Source: Lachnospiraceae bacterium
Lineage (GTDB): Bacteria > Bacillota > Clostridia > Lachnospirales > Lachnospiraceae
Length of the DNA: 64,000 nucleotides
Direction: 5' to 3'
NCBI GenBank assembly: GCA_016280395.1
Contig: JAEEGQ010000029.1
Span: forward strand, 28,983-92,982
Below are positions 36,632-44,630 of the stretch, in pieces. The notes under the pieces are model-generated. The model saw only the letters and a program-made list of their open reading frames with translations, made no database searches and was not told where the DNA came from. How positions within the stretch are numbered: the stretch's first letter is position 1; each line of letters starts with the position of its first letter. The position numbers and the translations under genes were made by a program.

Positions 36632-39344
36632 ACCAGTTCTTTCCTTCGTTTATCTCGATCTCAAGCCTTATCCCGTTGTCGTAAGCACCGGGCATTTCCT
36701 CTGAAAGTATGCGTTTTACCGTGTCTTTCTCGGCTTCCGTGGTTTCTATCAGAAGTTCGTCATGTATCTGGAGCAAAAGCTTAGAATCCTTTGTTTCCTG
36801 TTCAAGCCTTTTTTCCACACGGATCATTGCGATCTTTATTATATCTGCCGCTGTGCCCTGAATAGGCGAATTCATCGCAACACGCTCGCCAAACTGTCTT
36901 TGCATGAAATTCCCGCTTGAAAGCTCGGGGATAGGACGTATACGCCCGAAAGCCGTTTTCACACATCCGTTCTTATAGCCTTCTTTTATTAACGAATCAA
37001 GATACTGCTTTATCGAAGGATACGACTCAAAATACTGATTTATGAACTTTTCGGCTTCTTTTCTTGAAAGCCCCAGGTCTGCCCCGAGACCGAAGGAGCT
37101 TATGCCGTAAACTATGCCGAAATTTACGGTCTTTGCGCGTCTTCTTGCATCGGCGTCAACCTTGTCGGCAGGGATTCCAAAAACCTTTGAAGCGGTAAGC
37201 GTATGTACGTCAACACCGGTCTCATACGCATTCTTAAGCTCCTCGTCACCGGACAGCGCAGCAAGGACCCTGAGTTCGATCTGGGAATAGTCTGCATCAA
37301 CAAAGATGTGCCCTTCCTCTGCAACGAACACTTTTCGGATCTCGCGTCCAAGCGCCGTGCGCACGGGGATATTCTGCAGATTCGGATCGGTACAGCTCAA
37401 ACGCCCAGTTGCCGTAACGGTCTGGTTAAACTTGCAGTGGATCCTTCCGTCCGTACCGGTATACTTGATAAGTGCATCCGCATAGGTGGATTTAAGCTTT
37501 GTAAGCTGTCTGAACTCAAGGATATGGGCAACTACCGGATAATCTTCTTTTAAGGATTCAAGCACTTCCACTGATGTAGAATACCCGTTTTTTGTCTTTT
37601 TCCCGTGAGGAAGCCCAAGCTTTTCAAAAAGGATCTCGCCAAGCTGTTTCGGACTGTTTATATTGAACTCACAGCCGGTCTCTGAGTAGATCTTTTCCGT
37701 AAGCCTGTCGATCTCTTCGCCGAATACCTGTCCTAAGTGTTCAAGTGCCGATGTATCGACCTTTATTCCCCTGTCTTCCATCTTTTTGAGTACAAAGAGC
37801 AGGGGCATTTCTATCTCGTTATAAAGCTTTAATAGTCCTTTTGCTTCAAGCTTTTTTTCAAGGATATCCTTCAACACGAAAGCAGCGGCGCTTTCGGGGA
37901 AGGCAGAATATTCCGGAGCGTGTTCGAAAACAACGTCTTTCGGGACATAATCGTTTTTTAACGGATCAAGAAGATACGCGGCAAGAGCCGGATCGAACGA
38001 GTTCTTCACATCAAGCAGACCCGCAGCGGGGCTTTGCTTAATGTTAAAAGCAGACAGTTTAAGACCGCATTTCAAGGCCTTTTCAAGCTTTTCAAAAATA
38101 AAGTCTGCCGAGATGAACCCCGCCTCTTCTATCCTTACTTCTTCTTTTTCATCCGTGCAGAAGCAGTAATATGCCGTACCGTTTTCTATGCAGACCGAAA
38201 AACCCGCGATCTTACAGTCTTTTAACCGGTCAAGGTAATCGCCTGCTTCGTTAAAGTCGTTTATTGTACGGATATTAACGGTCTGTTTTACCGTTCCGGT
38301 CTTAGGTATGTCTTCAAGAAGAGACTTCATCTCAAGCTCGATAAGAGCTTTTCTTGCCTCTTCTTCGTTTATCTTCAGTTCGTAATCGGAAAGACTGTTC
38401 TTTTCAAGGGGAACATCGCACTTTATGGTTGCGATCTTTTCGCACATCCTTGCAGCCTGCTCGCCTGTTATGCCGTCGGTTTCCTTAAGAAGATAAGGCA
38501 GCGGTGAACGTGTAAGGCCAAGCTCGCTCTTCCAGAGAGCATTTATCTCGTTCTTGCGGGCATCATCGGGATTTCCGATAAACTTAAACAGCGCGTCCAC
38601 GGTCTTGTATCTCGATATAAGGGCTGTAGCAGCCTTTTCACCGATCCCGGGTACTCCTTTTATGTTGTCCGAGGGATCGCCCATAAGCCCCTTTAACGAA
38701 GGCACAGACTTGGGCTCTACACCGTATTCCTTTTCAACAAGCTCGGGAGTTAACGGAAAACACCTGTCGGCCGCAACCGCGACAGCCGGATCAAGCTTGT
38801 ATTTTTTGTAGAGTTCTTCTGCCTTTCCGGAAGAAGAAAGCATTATCCAGAGGTTAGTATTTTCCGTAACAAGCTGAAGGTAATCCTTGTCTTTAGAGAT
38901 TATGCGTACGGGGATCTCGTTTTCAAAGCGCCTTGCAACGGTGCCGCTGAAATCATCGGCTTCGTAAACTTCGGACCAAAGCTGCGGAATCCCCATTTTC
39001 GCAAGAATATCCTGACAAAGGTCAAACTGAGCACCAAGCGGCTCCGGCATCTCGCCGCGGTTTGCCTTGTAATCGGGATAAAGCTCGGTACGGAACGTTT
39101 CCCTTGAAACATCCCAGTTTACAACCAGATGTGTCGGGGGTACGCTCTTCAATACCTTAAAAAGATAGCGCAGAAAACCGTAAACGGCATTTGTATAGAC
39201 TCCCTTTGAGGTCATCATGATCTTGTGGTAAAGCTTCTTTTTCTTCTCTTCATCCTTCTCGAACATGATCTCCTTAGGGAGATTACCGTAATATTGCGTA
39301 AAAAGAAGGGATGACCCATCTATGATCAAAAAATATCTATCCAT
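36618..39344 (-). CDS. polA: DNA polymerase I
   Basis: About 908 residues. The 5'-3' exonuclease domain (1-300; YKANRGEMP, EADDFSGTVA, GVPGIGEKAA), a degenerate 3'-5' exonuclease-like domain (about 325-520, no DxE proofreading residues), and the polymerase domain with motif A (DYSQIELRVLA), motif B (RRRAKTVNFGIVYGIS) and motif C (QIHDELLIE). Removal of RNA primers and gap filling. The ATG at 39344 has AAGGA upstream; a longer frame to 39386 is less likely. Lack of proofreading resembles Bacillus PolA. Confidence 0.96.
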   Translation of the reverse strand: MDRYFLIIDGSSLLFTQYYGNLPKEIMFEKDEEKKKKLYHKIMMTSKGVYTNAVYGFLRYLFKVLKSVPPTHLVVNWDVSRETFRTELYPDYKANRGEMPEPLGAQFDLCQDILAKMGIPQLWSEVYEADDFSGTVARRFENEIPVRIISKDKDYLQLVTENTNLWIMLSSSGKAEELYKKYKLDPAVAVAADRCFPLTPELVEKEYGVEPKSVPSLKGLMGDPSDNIKGVPGIGEKAATALISRYKTVDALFKFIGNPDDARKNEINALWKSELGLTRSPLPYLLKETDGITGEQAARMCEKIATIKCDVPLEKNSLSDYELKINEEEARKALIELEMKSLLEDIPKTGTVKQTVNIRTINDFNEAGDYLDRLKDCKIAGFSVCIENGTAYYCFCTDEKEEVRIEEAGFISADFIFEKLEKALKCGLKLSAFNIKQSPAAGLLDVKNSFDPALAAYLLDPLKNDYVPKDVVFEHAPEYSAFPESAAAFVLKDILEKKLEAKGLLKLYNEIEMPLLFVLKKMEDRGIKVDTSALEHLGQVFGEEIDRLTEKIYSETGCEFNINSPKQLGEILFEKLGLPHGKKTKNGYSTSVEVLESLKEDYPVVAHILEFRQLTKLKSTYADALIKYTGTDGRIHCKFNQTVTATGRLSCTDPNLQNIPVRTALGREIRKVFVAEEGHIFVDADYSQIELRVLAALSGDEELKNAYETGVDVHTLTASKVFGIPADKVDADARRRAKTVNFGIVYGISSFGLGADLGLSRKEAEKFINQYFESYPSIKQYLDSLIKEGYKNGCVKTAFGRIRPIPELSSGNFMQRQFGERVAMNSPIQGTAADIIKIAMIRVEKRLEQETKDSKLLLQIHDELLIETTEAEKDTVKRILSEEMPGAYDNGIRLEIEINEGKNWYEAK

Positions 39345-39394
39345 AACGATCCTTTGAAAACATATTTTGTAAAACAAAAGCGGCACATCCCGGG

Positions 39395-39712
39395 TTACAC
39401 CAGGAATATGCCTGCCGTGATCAGATATACCACGATAAGCGTAAGCTTTATCTTTAAGTTACGCTGAAAAACCTTGTATTTTTCTACCGAATCCGAAAGC
39501 TTTCTCAAAAGCATGCCTTTAAAATCGCCGTCACTCGAGACGGAATCACTTTTAAGCTCTGCTATCGCAGTCTGCATGCAGTAATTGATCTCAAGCTCGT
39601 TATAACAGTTGTCGCAGAGCCTTATATGCTCAGAAAAGGCATTGGCGGTTGCAAGGTCAAGCCTGTCGTGGATGAAATCTTCTATTATGTTTTGGCACTC
39701 GTTGCAATTCAT
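39395..39712 (-). CDS. zinc-finger membrane protein (anti-sigma-like)
   Basis: 105 residues. The N-terminus has CNEC (3-6) and a HIRLCDNC block (about 29-36), the His-x3-Cys-x2-Cys zinc site of zf-HC2/ZAS domains. One C-terminal membrane helix (LTLIVVYLITAGIFLV) anchors it with the zinc domain in the cytoplasm. ZAS proteins are often anti-sigma factors, but no sigma factor gene is adjacent. It lies upstream of polA with 50 bases between. Confidence 0.7.
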   Translation of the reverse strand: MNCNECQNIIEDFIHDRLDLATANAFSEHIRLCDNCYNELEINYCMQTAIAELKSDSVSSDGDFKGMLLRKLSDSVEKYKVFQRNLKIKLTLIVVYLITAGIFLV

Positions 39713-39731
39713 TTGGCCTCTAAAAATCTTG

Positions 39732-39760
39732 TTGCATTAGGTTTTTTTTTATGTTATTAT
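39732..39760 (+). promoter_or_regulatory. promoter of tRNA-Leu
   Basis: TTGCAT (39732-39737) and TATTAT (39755-39760) separated by exactly 17 bases, with the tRNA starting 11 bases after the -10. An overlapping minus-strand TATAAT (39756-39761) could serve the divergent zinc-finger gene. Confidence 0.75.
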
Positions 39761-39770
39761 ACCCATGTTC

Positions 39771-39851
39771 GCGGATATGGCGGAATGGCAGACGCAGCAG
39801 ACTCAAAATCTGCCGGGGCGACCCGTGTGGGTTCAAGTCCCACTATCCGCA
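39771..39851 (+). tRNA. tRNA-Leu(CAA)
   Basis: Complete type II tRNA. The acceptor stem GCGGATA pairs with TATCCGC, the anticodon loop is CTCAAAA with CAA at 39804-39806 (reads UUG), the long variable arm is CGGG-GCGA-CCCG, and the T arm contains GTTCAAG. A discriminator A follows at 39851; CCA is not encoded. Transcribed opposite to its neighbours, with its own promoter and terminator. Confidence 0.95.
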
Positions 39852-39856
39852 TTATA

Positions 39857-39889
39857 CTCCCCCGGGGTTGCCGGGGGAGCTTTTATTTT
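39857..39889 (+). terminator. terminator of tRNA-Leu
   Basis: A strong GC-rich stem (CTCCCCCGG with CCGGGGGAG, 5-base loop) followed by CTTTTATTTT, 6 bases after the tRNA. It also separates the tRNA from pilT, which converges from the other side. Confidence 0.9.
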
Positions 39890-39936
39890 GCCTTGAAGGC
39901 TGATCTTCTATAAACACAATGCTTCAGTTTTTGCGA

Positions 39937-40998
39937 TCAGAACAGCTTCTTTTCGAGGATGTAAGGATCCTGTGCAAAGTTCAGGGCTGTTTCGGCACTT
40001 ATACGGCGTTTTAAGTAAAGATCGTAGATAGCGTCGTCCATTGTCTGCATGCCAAGCTTCTTGCTGGTCTGGAGGACCGAATCTATCTGATGCGTCTTTG
40101 CCTCACGGATGAGGTTCTTTACCGCCGATGTCGCATGCATTATCTCGAATGCCGCAACACGGCCGTTAGTATCCTGAGTGGGAAGGAGCTGCTGTGAGAT
40201 GACGGATTCGAGCACGGATGCAAGCTGGATACGTATCTGCTGCTGCTGGTGAGGCGGGAAAACGTCGATAACACGGTCGATCGTATTCGAAGCTCCGATG
40301 GTATGCAGGGTTGAGAATACAAGGTGTCCTGTTTCAGCTGCGGTTATCGCGATCGAGATCGTGTCAAGATCACGCATCTCGCCGACAAGGATAACATCCG
40401 GATCTTCACGGAGTGCCGCACGGAGCGCCTGCGCGTAAGAGCCTGTATCAAGACCTATCTCTCGCTGGTTCACAACTGCTTTTTTGTGGTTGTGCAGGTA
40501 CTCGATAGGATCTTCGAGCGTGATGATATGGCAGTAGGATGCCTCATTTATCTCGTTAAGCAGGGAAGCGAGCGTTGTCGATTTACCGGAACCGGTGGGA
40601 CCTGTTACAAGAACAAGGCCTCTCTTCTTTTTCGTAAGCTCTACTATCGATTCCGGAAGGCCGATATCCTGCGGCTTCGGGATCACGGTATTAACAAGAC
40701 GGATTACAAGAGCATAGGAACCACGCTGCCTGAACACGTTTACACGGTAGCGGCCTTCTCCGGGGATGGCATACGCAAAGTCCACTTCACCAAGCTGGTT
40801 AAAGGTAGTCTTAAAGGGTTCGACTATGATGGGTTCGATGATCTGTTTTGCGTCATCAGGCATGATCCTCGGATAATTCATATCCACAAGGATACCGTTG
40901 ACACGGATCTTGGGCGGAACGCCGACGGTGATATGAAGGTCGGATGCTTTTCGCTCTTTTGCTTCGTGAAGAAGATGCTGAATGTCGTAGTTTACCAT
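39937..40998 (-). CDS. pilT: type IV pilus retraction ATPase PilT
   Basis: 353 residues. N-terminal PAS-like domain (SDLHITVGVPPKIRVNG), then the secretion ATPase domain: Walker A GPTGSGKS (133-140), Asp box, Walker B with LVGEMRDLDTI, His box (HLVFSTLHT), and the PilT-specific VKNLIREAKTHQID (AIRNLIRE-type). PilT drives pilus disassembly and twitching. No other pilus genes are in the window, so this is an orphan copy or its partners lie elsewhere. Good Shine-Dalgarno AAGGGGG. Downstream of proB. Confidence 0.93.
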   Translation of the reverse strand: MVNYDIQHLLHEAKERKASDLHITVGVPPKIRVNGILVDMNYPRIMPDDAKQIIEPIIVEPFKTTFNQLGEVDFAYAIPGEGRYRVNVFRQRGSYALVIRLVNTVIPKPQDIGLPESIVELTKKKRGLVLVTGPTGSGKSTTLASLLNEINEASYCHIITLEDPIEYLHNHKKAVVNQREIGLDTGSYAQALRAALREDPDVILVGEMRDLDTISIAITAAETGHLVFSTLHTIGASNTIDRVIDVFPPHQQQQIRIQLASVLESVISQQLLPTQDTNGRVAAFEIMHATSAVKNLIREAKTHQIDSVLQTSKKLGMQTMDDAIYDLYLKRRISAETALNFAQDPYILEKKLF

Positions 40999-41052
40999 TG
41001 TAATCCCCCTTGCTCGGTTAGTATTTGTATGATACCTTACTCTTTTTCAGTG

Positions 41053-41841
41053 TTACCTTACCCCTTTGAACAGCGTTCCGACAGGCTTGCCTTCTATTAT
41101 CTCGTACAGATGCTCGGGCCTGTCGCCGTTTGCGATCACAACATCCGTTCCGTGAGGCACCGCAAACTTCGCCGCATTTATCTTTGTTACCATACCGCCT
41201 GTTCCGACTCCCGATACGGAACCTCCCGCGACAGCTTCTATGTCGGGCGTGATCTCATCAACAACAGCGATAAGACGTGCGTCCGGATTTTCGCTCGGAT
41301 TTTCCTCGTAAAGCCCGTCAATGTCAGACAGGATTATAAGAAGATCCGCATTGATAAGGTTAGCCGTTACGGCAGAAAGCATATCGTTATCGCCGTAAAC
41401 TATCTCTTCTACGGCAACCGCGTCATTTTCGTTAATAACGGGGATTGCTCCGAGATTCAGCAGTGTTTCAAGTGTATTCGTGACATTTTCCCTTAACTGC
41501 GGGTCTTCCGTCACGGACTTTGTAAGAAGCAGCTGGGCCACGGTATATCCGTACTGTGAAAAGAACTTGTCATAAAGGAACATGAGTTCCGACTGGCCTA
41601 CAGACGCAGCTGCCTGCTTGCCCTTTATGTCCTCGGGACGTTTTTTGAGCTTAAGCTTGTTAACGCCTGCGGTTATTGCACCGCTTGTAACAAGGACCAC
41701 ATCGATACCCGAATTCTTTATGTCACTTAAGACCCTGCACAAATGGTCGATACGCTGCATATTTAGGTGTCCCGACTGGTGTGTGAGTGTCGAAGTCCCG
41801 ACTTTAACAACCACTCTTTTGATCTCTCTGCCGTGAAACAT
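41053..41841 (-). CDS. proB: glutamate 5-kinase without PUA domain
   Basis: First step of proline synthesis: glutamate to glutamyl-5-phosphate. 262 residues with the amino-acid kinase fold: KRVVVKVGTSTLT, VTSGAITAGVNKL, INENDAVAVEEIVYGDNDMLSA, and SGVGTGGMVTKINAAKFA. The C-terminal PUA domain of many ProB proteins (about 365 residues) is missing, as in some Clostridia. proA is not adjacent. Identity is secure. Confidence 0.93.
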   Translation of the reverse strand: MFHGREIKRVVVKVGTSTLTHQSGHLNMQRIDHLCRVLSDIKNSGIDVVLVTSGAITAGVNKLKLKKRPEDIKGKQAAASVGQSELMFLYDKFFSQYGYTVAQLLLTKSVTEDPQLRENVTNTLETLLNLGAIPVINENDAVAVEEIVYGDNDMLSAVTANLINADLLIILSDIDGLYEENPSENPDARLIAVVDEITPDIEAVAGGSVSGVGTGGMVTKINAAKFAVPHGTDVVIANGDRPEHLYEIIEGKPVGTLFKGVR

Positions 41842-41955
41842 GAGTATTCCTCTTTTTCTTATACATTCATCCTGTATATTTTAATACTTTTCAAAAGATT
41901 ATTCACTAATATTTTTTCGAAACAGACATTGAGTCTGCTGTAAGCAAATTCAGTA

Positions 41956-41976
41956 AATAAGCCCCCCGGGCTTATT
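41956..41976 (-). terminator. short stem-loop at end of the DUF6273 gene
   Basis: A 9-bp perfect stem (AATAAGCCC with GGGCTTATT, 3-base loop) includes the gene's stop codon. Only a weak U-run follows on the minus strand (TTATTTAC), so efficiency is doubtful. It lies between the DUF6273 gene and proB. Confidence 0.5.
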
Positions 41977-42685
41977 CAGGCTTTATGTATACCCATATTG
42001 CGGGGCGAACTGCATGATAGGAATGGTCAACTCCGCGGCCGTAATTTTTAACAGCGCCTTCGTATCCGACGCATGCAGCCTTATTTTTACCATCACCGGG
42101 TGTTCTGAGCCACCATGCGCAATAGACGCCATTTTCTGTATAAGTGCCGCGTCTCTTTGCATATTCGGTCACGGGGCAAAGACGCGCTTCATCATCCTTG
42201 AAATATCTGTTAGCTTCACTGATGCTTAATATAAAAACTTTATCTTTGGTATCGTTACCGCCATTGATATCATGCTCGGGATTTGATTCGTTGCTTGTAT
42301 CGGTGGTTGCAATACATTTCTTTTCACTCTTTGCAAAGGCTTCATTCAGGAATGTATCATTCAGCCATTTGCGAAGGTCGCATTGTTCCCATGTAACATC
42401 CTTAAATTCGTTATTGTATTTTTGGCAGTCAAGACCGCATTTGCTGATGAGCAGAGCCTTTCCGTCTCTTTTGTCAAGAATTATCCATTCTATCTTTTCA
42501 TGACCGTTTTCTTTGTCGTCATCCTGTTCATAAGTACCGAAGGTGTAGATGTCGCCAACGCTATACTTTGAAAGATCAAGCGCTTTTTTTGAATCATCTT
42601 CATCTTCGTTTTTTTCTTTATTACCGCAGGCAACAAGCATGATCGAAATAATCATTATCATAAGTACAGCAAAACACTTCTTCAT
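41972..42685 (-). CDS. DUF6273 lipoprotein
   Basis: 237 residues. A lipoprotein signal peptide with lipobox MLVAC (lipidated Cys near 20) and an acidic linker precede a DUF6273 domain: IEWIILDKRDGKALLISKCGLDC, then LRKWLNDTFLNEAFAKSEK and WWLRTPGD. DUF6273 proteins are common in Firmicute surface proteins, without a known function. The ATG at 42685 has GGAGG 6 bases upstream. It has a near-perfect promoter. Confidence 0.85.
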   Translation of the reverse strand: MKKCFAVLMIMIISIMLVACGNKEKNEDEDDSKKALDLSKYSVGDIYTFGTYEQDDDKENGHEKIEWIILDKRDGKALLISKCGLDCQKYNNEFKDVTWEQCDLRKWLNDTFLNEAFAKSEKKCIATTDTSNESNPEHDINGGNDTKDKVFILSISEANRYFKDDEARLCPVTEYAKRRGTYTENGVYCAWWLRTPGDGKNKAACVGYEGAVKNYGRGVDHSYHAVRPAIWVYIKPE

Positions 42686-42731
42686 AAGCAGCCTCCGCAT
42701 GATCAGATTTAGATATACAATTACTTTTTTA

Positions 42732-42760
42732 TTATATCAAATAGCGAAAACAGTGTCAAA
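42732..42760 (-). promoter_or_regulatory. consensus sigma-A promoter for DUF6273 lipoprotein
   Basis: On the minus strand TTGACA (42755-42760) and TATAAT (42732-42737) are both perfect consensus, with 17 bases between. The start codon is about 40 bases downstream of the predicted start. The lipoprotein should be strongly or constitutively expressed. Confidence 0.9.
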
Positions 42761-42778
42761 TACAATGATAAAAGCAGT

Positions 42779-42807
42779 TGACTTTTCTACGTTAAAGTGT
42801 TAGCATG
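42779..42807 (+). promoter_or_regulatory. promoter of the YerC-like gene
   Basis: TTGACT (42779-42784) and TAGCAT (42802-42807) are 17 bases apart, divergent from the DUF6273 promoter 20 bases away. Leader of about 70 bases to the yerC start. Confidence 0.7.
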
Positions 42808-42882
42808 GTACAAGATGATCAAATTAACATGAAATCATGCTGACCGGATATCATATTGAGAACGTTTTACGGGAGGGACAAG

Positions 42883-43170
42883 ATGTATAAGAGCAAGACC
42901 AAATCACCTGCAACCGACGACCTTTATAAGAGCATACTTAAGTTAAAGACTCTCGAGGATTGCTATCGTTTTTTTGACGACCTCTGCACGATCAATGAGA
43001 TCCATTCTTTCTCCCAGCGTTTTGAGGTTGCAAAGCTCCTTGCAAAAGGCGAGCGTTTCTCGGAAGTTGCCGACATGACCGGTGCTTCCACCGCGACCAT
43101 CTCACGCGTCAACAGATGTCTGCAGTACGGAGCTGACGGGTACAAGATAGTTCTCGAAGATAAAGAATAA
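42883..43170 (+). CDS. YerC/YecD-family TrpR-like regulator
   Basis: 95 residues, a TrpR-fold DNA-binding protein of the YerC/YecD group (TIGR02531-type). The helix-turn-helix is AKLLAKGERFSEVADMTGASTATISRVNRCL (about 48-78). TrpR-like dimers bind operators; the effector and targets of this group are poorly known. The ATG at 42883 has GGAGG 6 bases upstream; the frame begins earlier at 42856 but that start has no site. First gene on the plus strand here, upstream of the serine hydrolase. Confidence 0.88.
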   Translation: MYKSKTKSPATDDLYKSILKLKTLEDCYRFFDDLCTINEIHSFSQRFEVAKLLAKGERFSEVADMTGASTATISRVNRCLQYGADGYKIVLEDKE

Positions 43171-43204
43171 AGAGACTGCAGGTCTCTTCCGGAAATAAAT
43201 AAAG

Positions 43205-43237
43205 CAGCCTGTAAGGCTGAAACAGCCTGTAAGGCTG
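43205..43237 (+). repeat. tandem duplicated hairpin between yerC and serine hydrolase
   Basis: The 15-base unit CAGCCTGTAAGGCTG occurs twice (43205-43219 and 43223-43237), each able to fold as a 6-bp hairpin. A third hairpin, AGAGAC-TGCAG-GTCTCT, lies at 43171-43187 right after the yerC stop. They could be weak terminators or mRNA-stability elements; no U-run is strong enough to call a terminator. Confidence 0.6.
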
Positions 43238-43274
43238 TCTTGTGTTATGACTTATACGATCGGAGGATAATGTC

Positions 43275-44516
43275 ATGCTTCAAAGCAGCACCGATATGCT
43301 TAAAAACCTGACAGAAAGCCTTGTTGAAAACATGGAACTGCCGGGGATATTCATTCTTGTCAGAAAAGACGGCAAGGATCTTTTCTGTCATAGTGCCGGC
43401 TACAGGGATGTAAATAAAAAGCTGCCTCTCGAAAGAGACAGCATTCTCCATATGTATTCAATGACAAAGCCAATAACGGGGTTTGCGGCTGCTCTTCTGC
43501 TCGAACGCGGCATTATCTCGCTTGGTGACGCGGTTGATAAATACATTCCCGCTTTTGGCGATATCCGCGTCTGGAACAAAGAAACCGGAAATATAACAAA
43601 ACGCTCAAGGCCCGTTTATATAAAAGACCTGTATTGCATGACTTCAGGCCTTTCTTACCCTGCCGACGATCCTTCGTATCCTCCGGGAGTCGCGAGCGCA
43701 GCGCTTTACAGGCAGGTAGACGAAGGCCTTAAAGGCGGCCCCGCTGTCACAACACTTGAGTTTGCTGAAAGAACAGCAAAAACAGGGATACTTGCTTTTG
43801 AGCCCGGTTCTGCCTGGCTTTACGGAACAAGTGCAGATATAATGGGAGCAATAATTGAGATAGCAACCGGCGTTCCTTTTTCAGAATTCCTGTTAAAGGA
43901 AGTCTTCGAGCCGCTCGAGATGCATGACACAGCCTTTTACTGTCCCAAAGAAAAGCTTGACCGTCTTGCTCCTTCATACCGTTTTGGCGATTGGCTCTTT
44001 AATCCTTTTGTACCGAGGAGAGCCCTTTTTACAGGTGAGCGAGAGTGGAAGGAACTTGACTTTGACCATCTTGGGATCCTTCGCAAAGGAACCGAAGAAC
44101 CGTCCTTTATCTCAGGCGGAGCAGGTCTTTTATCGACAATCGAGGATTATTCGCATTTTGCTGATATGCTCCTAAACCGCGGAACCTATAAGGGCAAACG
44201 GCTCTTAAGTCCCCGTATGTGCGAGTTCTTTACTTCCGGCGGATTAATGTCGTGGCAGCAGGAAAGCATGTGGCATACATGGGATTCCATGGGTGGTTAC
44301 GATTATAACGGGTTTATGCGGATCGGCACAGGCTCCGCTATGGGACAGCAGCTTCAGTTAAAAGGTGAGTATGGCTGGGACGGATGGCTTGGAACTTATT
44401 TTGCAAACTTCCCGTCGATCAACACCACTCTCCTGCTCGGTGCCCAGATACAGGATGCGGGAGCACTGACATATATGCAAAGGATCAGGAATGCGGTGCT
44501 TTCGAACTTGGAATAA
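43275..44516 (+). CDS. class C beta-lactamase-family serine hydrolase
   Basis: 413 residues. The nucleophile motif SxxK is SMTK near residues 62-65; a Tyr-containing WLYGTSADIMG (about 176-186) stands at the YxN position, and GWDGWLGTYF near 375 at the third motif. No signal peptide is seen, so it is probably cytoplasmic and an esterase, D-amino-acid peptidase or similar, rather than an antibiotic-resistance enzyme. GGAGG 8 bases upstream of the ATG. Downstream of yerC. Confidence 0.88.
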   Translation: MLQSSTDMLKNLTESLVENMELPGIFILVRKDGKDLFCHSAGYRDVNKKLPLERDSILHMYSMTKPITGFAAALLLERGIISLGDAVDKYIPAFGDIRVWNKETGNITKRSRPVYIKDLYCMTSGLSYPADDPSYPPGVASAALYRQVDEGLKGGPAVTTLEFAERTAKTGILAFEPGSAWLYGTSADIMGAIIEIATGVPFSEFLLKEVFEPLEMHDTAFYCPKEKLDRLAPSYRFGDWLFNPFVPRRALFTGEREWKELDFDHLGILRKGTEEPSFISGGAGLLSTIEDYSHFADMLLNRGTYKGKRLLSPRMCEFFTSGGLMSWQQESMWHTWDSMGGYDYNGFMRIGTGSAMGQQLQLKGEYGWDGWLGTYFANFPSINTTLLLGAQIQDAGALTYMQRIRNAVLSNLE

Positions 44517-44558
44517 TGCAGAAAACCCTCATGCATGACCTTATATGAGTTTAGAAAC

Positions 44559-44576
44559 GTGCGCCGCTAGGCGCAC
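44559..44576. repeat. GC-rich stem-loop in convergent intergenic region
   Basis: GTGCGCC-GCTA-GGCGCAC, a perfect 7-bp hairpin without a U-run, between the serine hydrolase and the following terminator. Unknown function; probably structural or a small protein-binding site. Confidence 0.5.
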
Positions 44577-44588
44577 CACAATCAATAA

Positions 44589-44627
44589 GCGGTATGGTCT
44601 AAAGATTGACCATACCGCCTTCTTTTG
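44589..44627. terminator. bidirectional terminator between convergent genes
   Basis: An 11-bp perfect stem (GCGGTATGGTC with GACCATACCGC, 8-base loop) between the plus-strand serine hydrolase and the minus-strand lipoprotein. The plus side is followed by CTTCTTTTG, the better U-run; the minus side by TTATTGATT. Confidence 0.75.
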
Positions 44628-44630
44628 TAG

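Noticed and set aside
40324..41496. 390-residue plus-strand ORF opposite pilT and proB
   Set aside because: Spans two well-supported minus-strand genes and contains no recognisable domain.
43275..44516. Antibiotic-resistance class C beta-lactamase
   Set aside because: No signal peptide, and the YxN motif is changed; a cytoplasmic esterase or peptidase is more likely.
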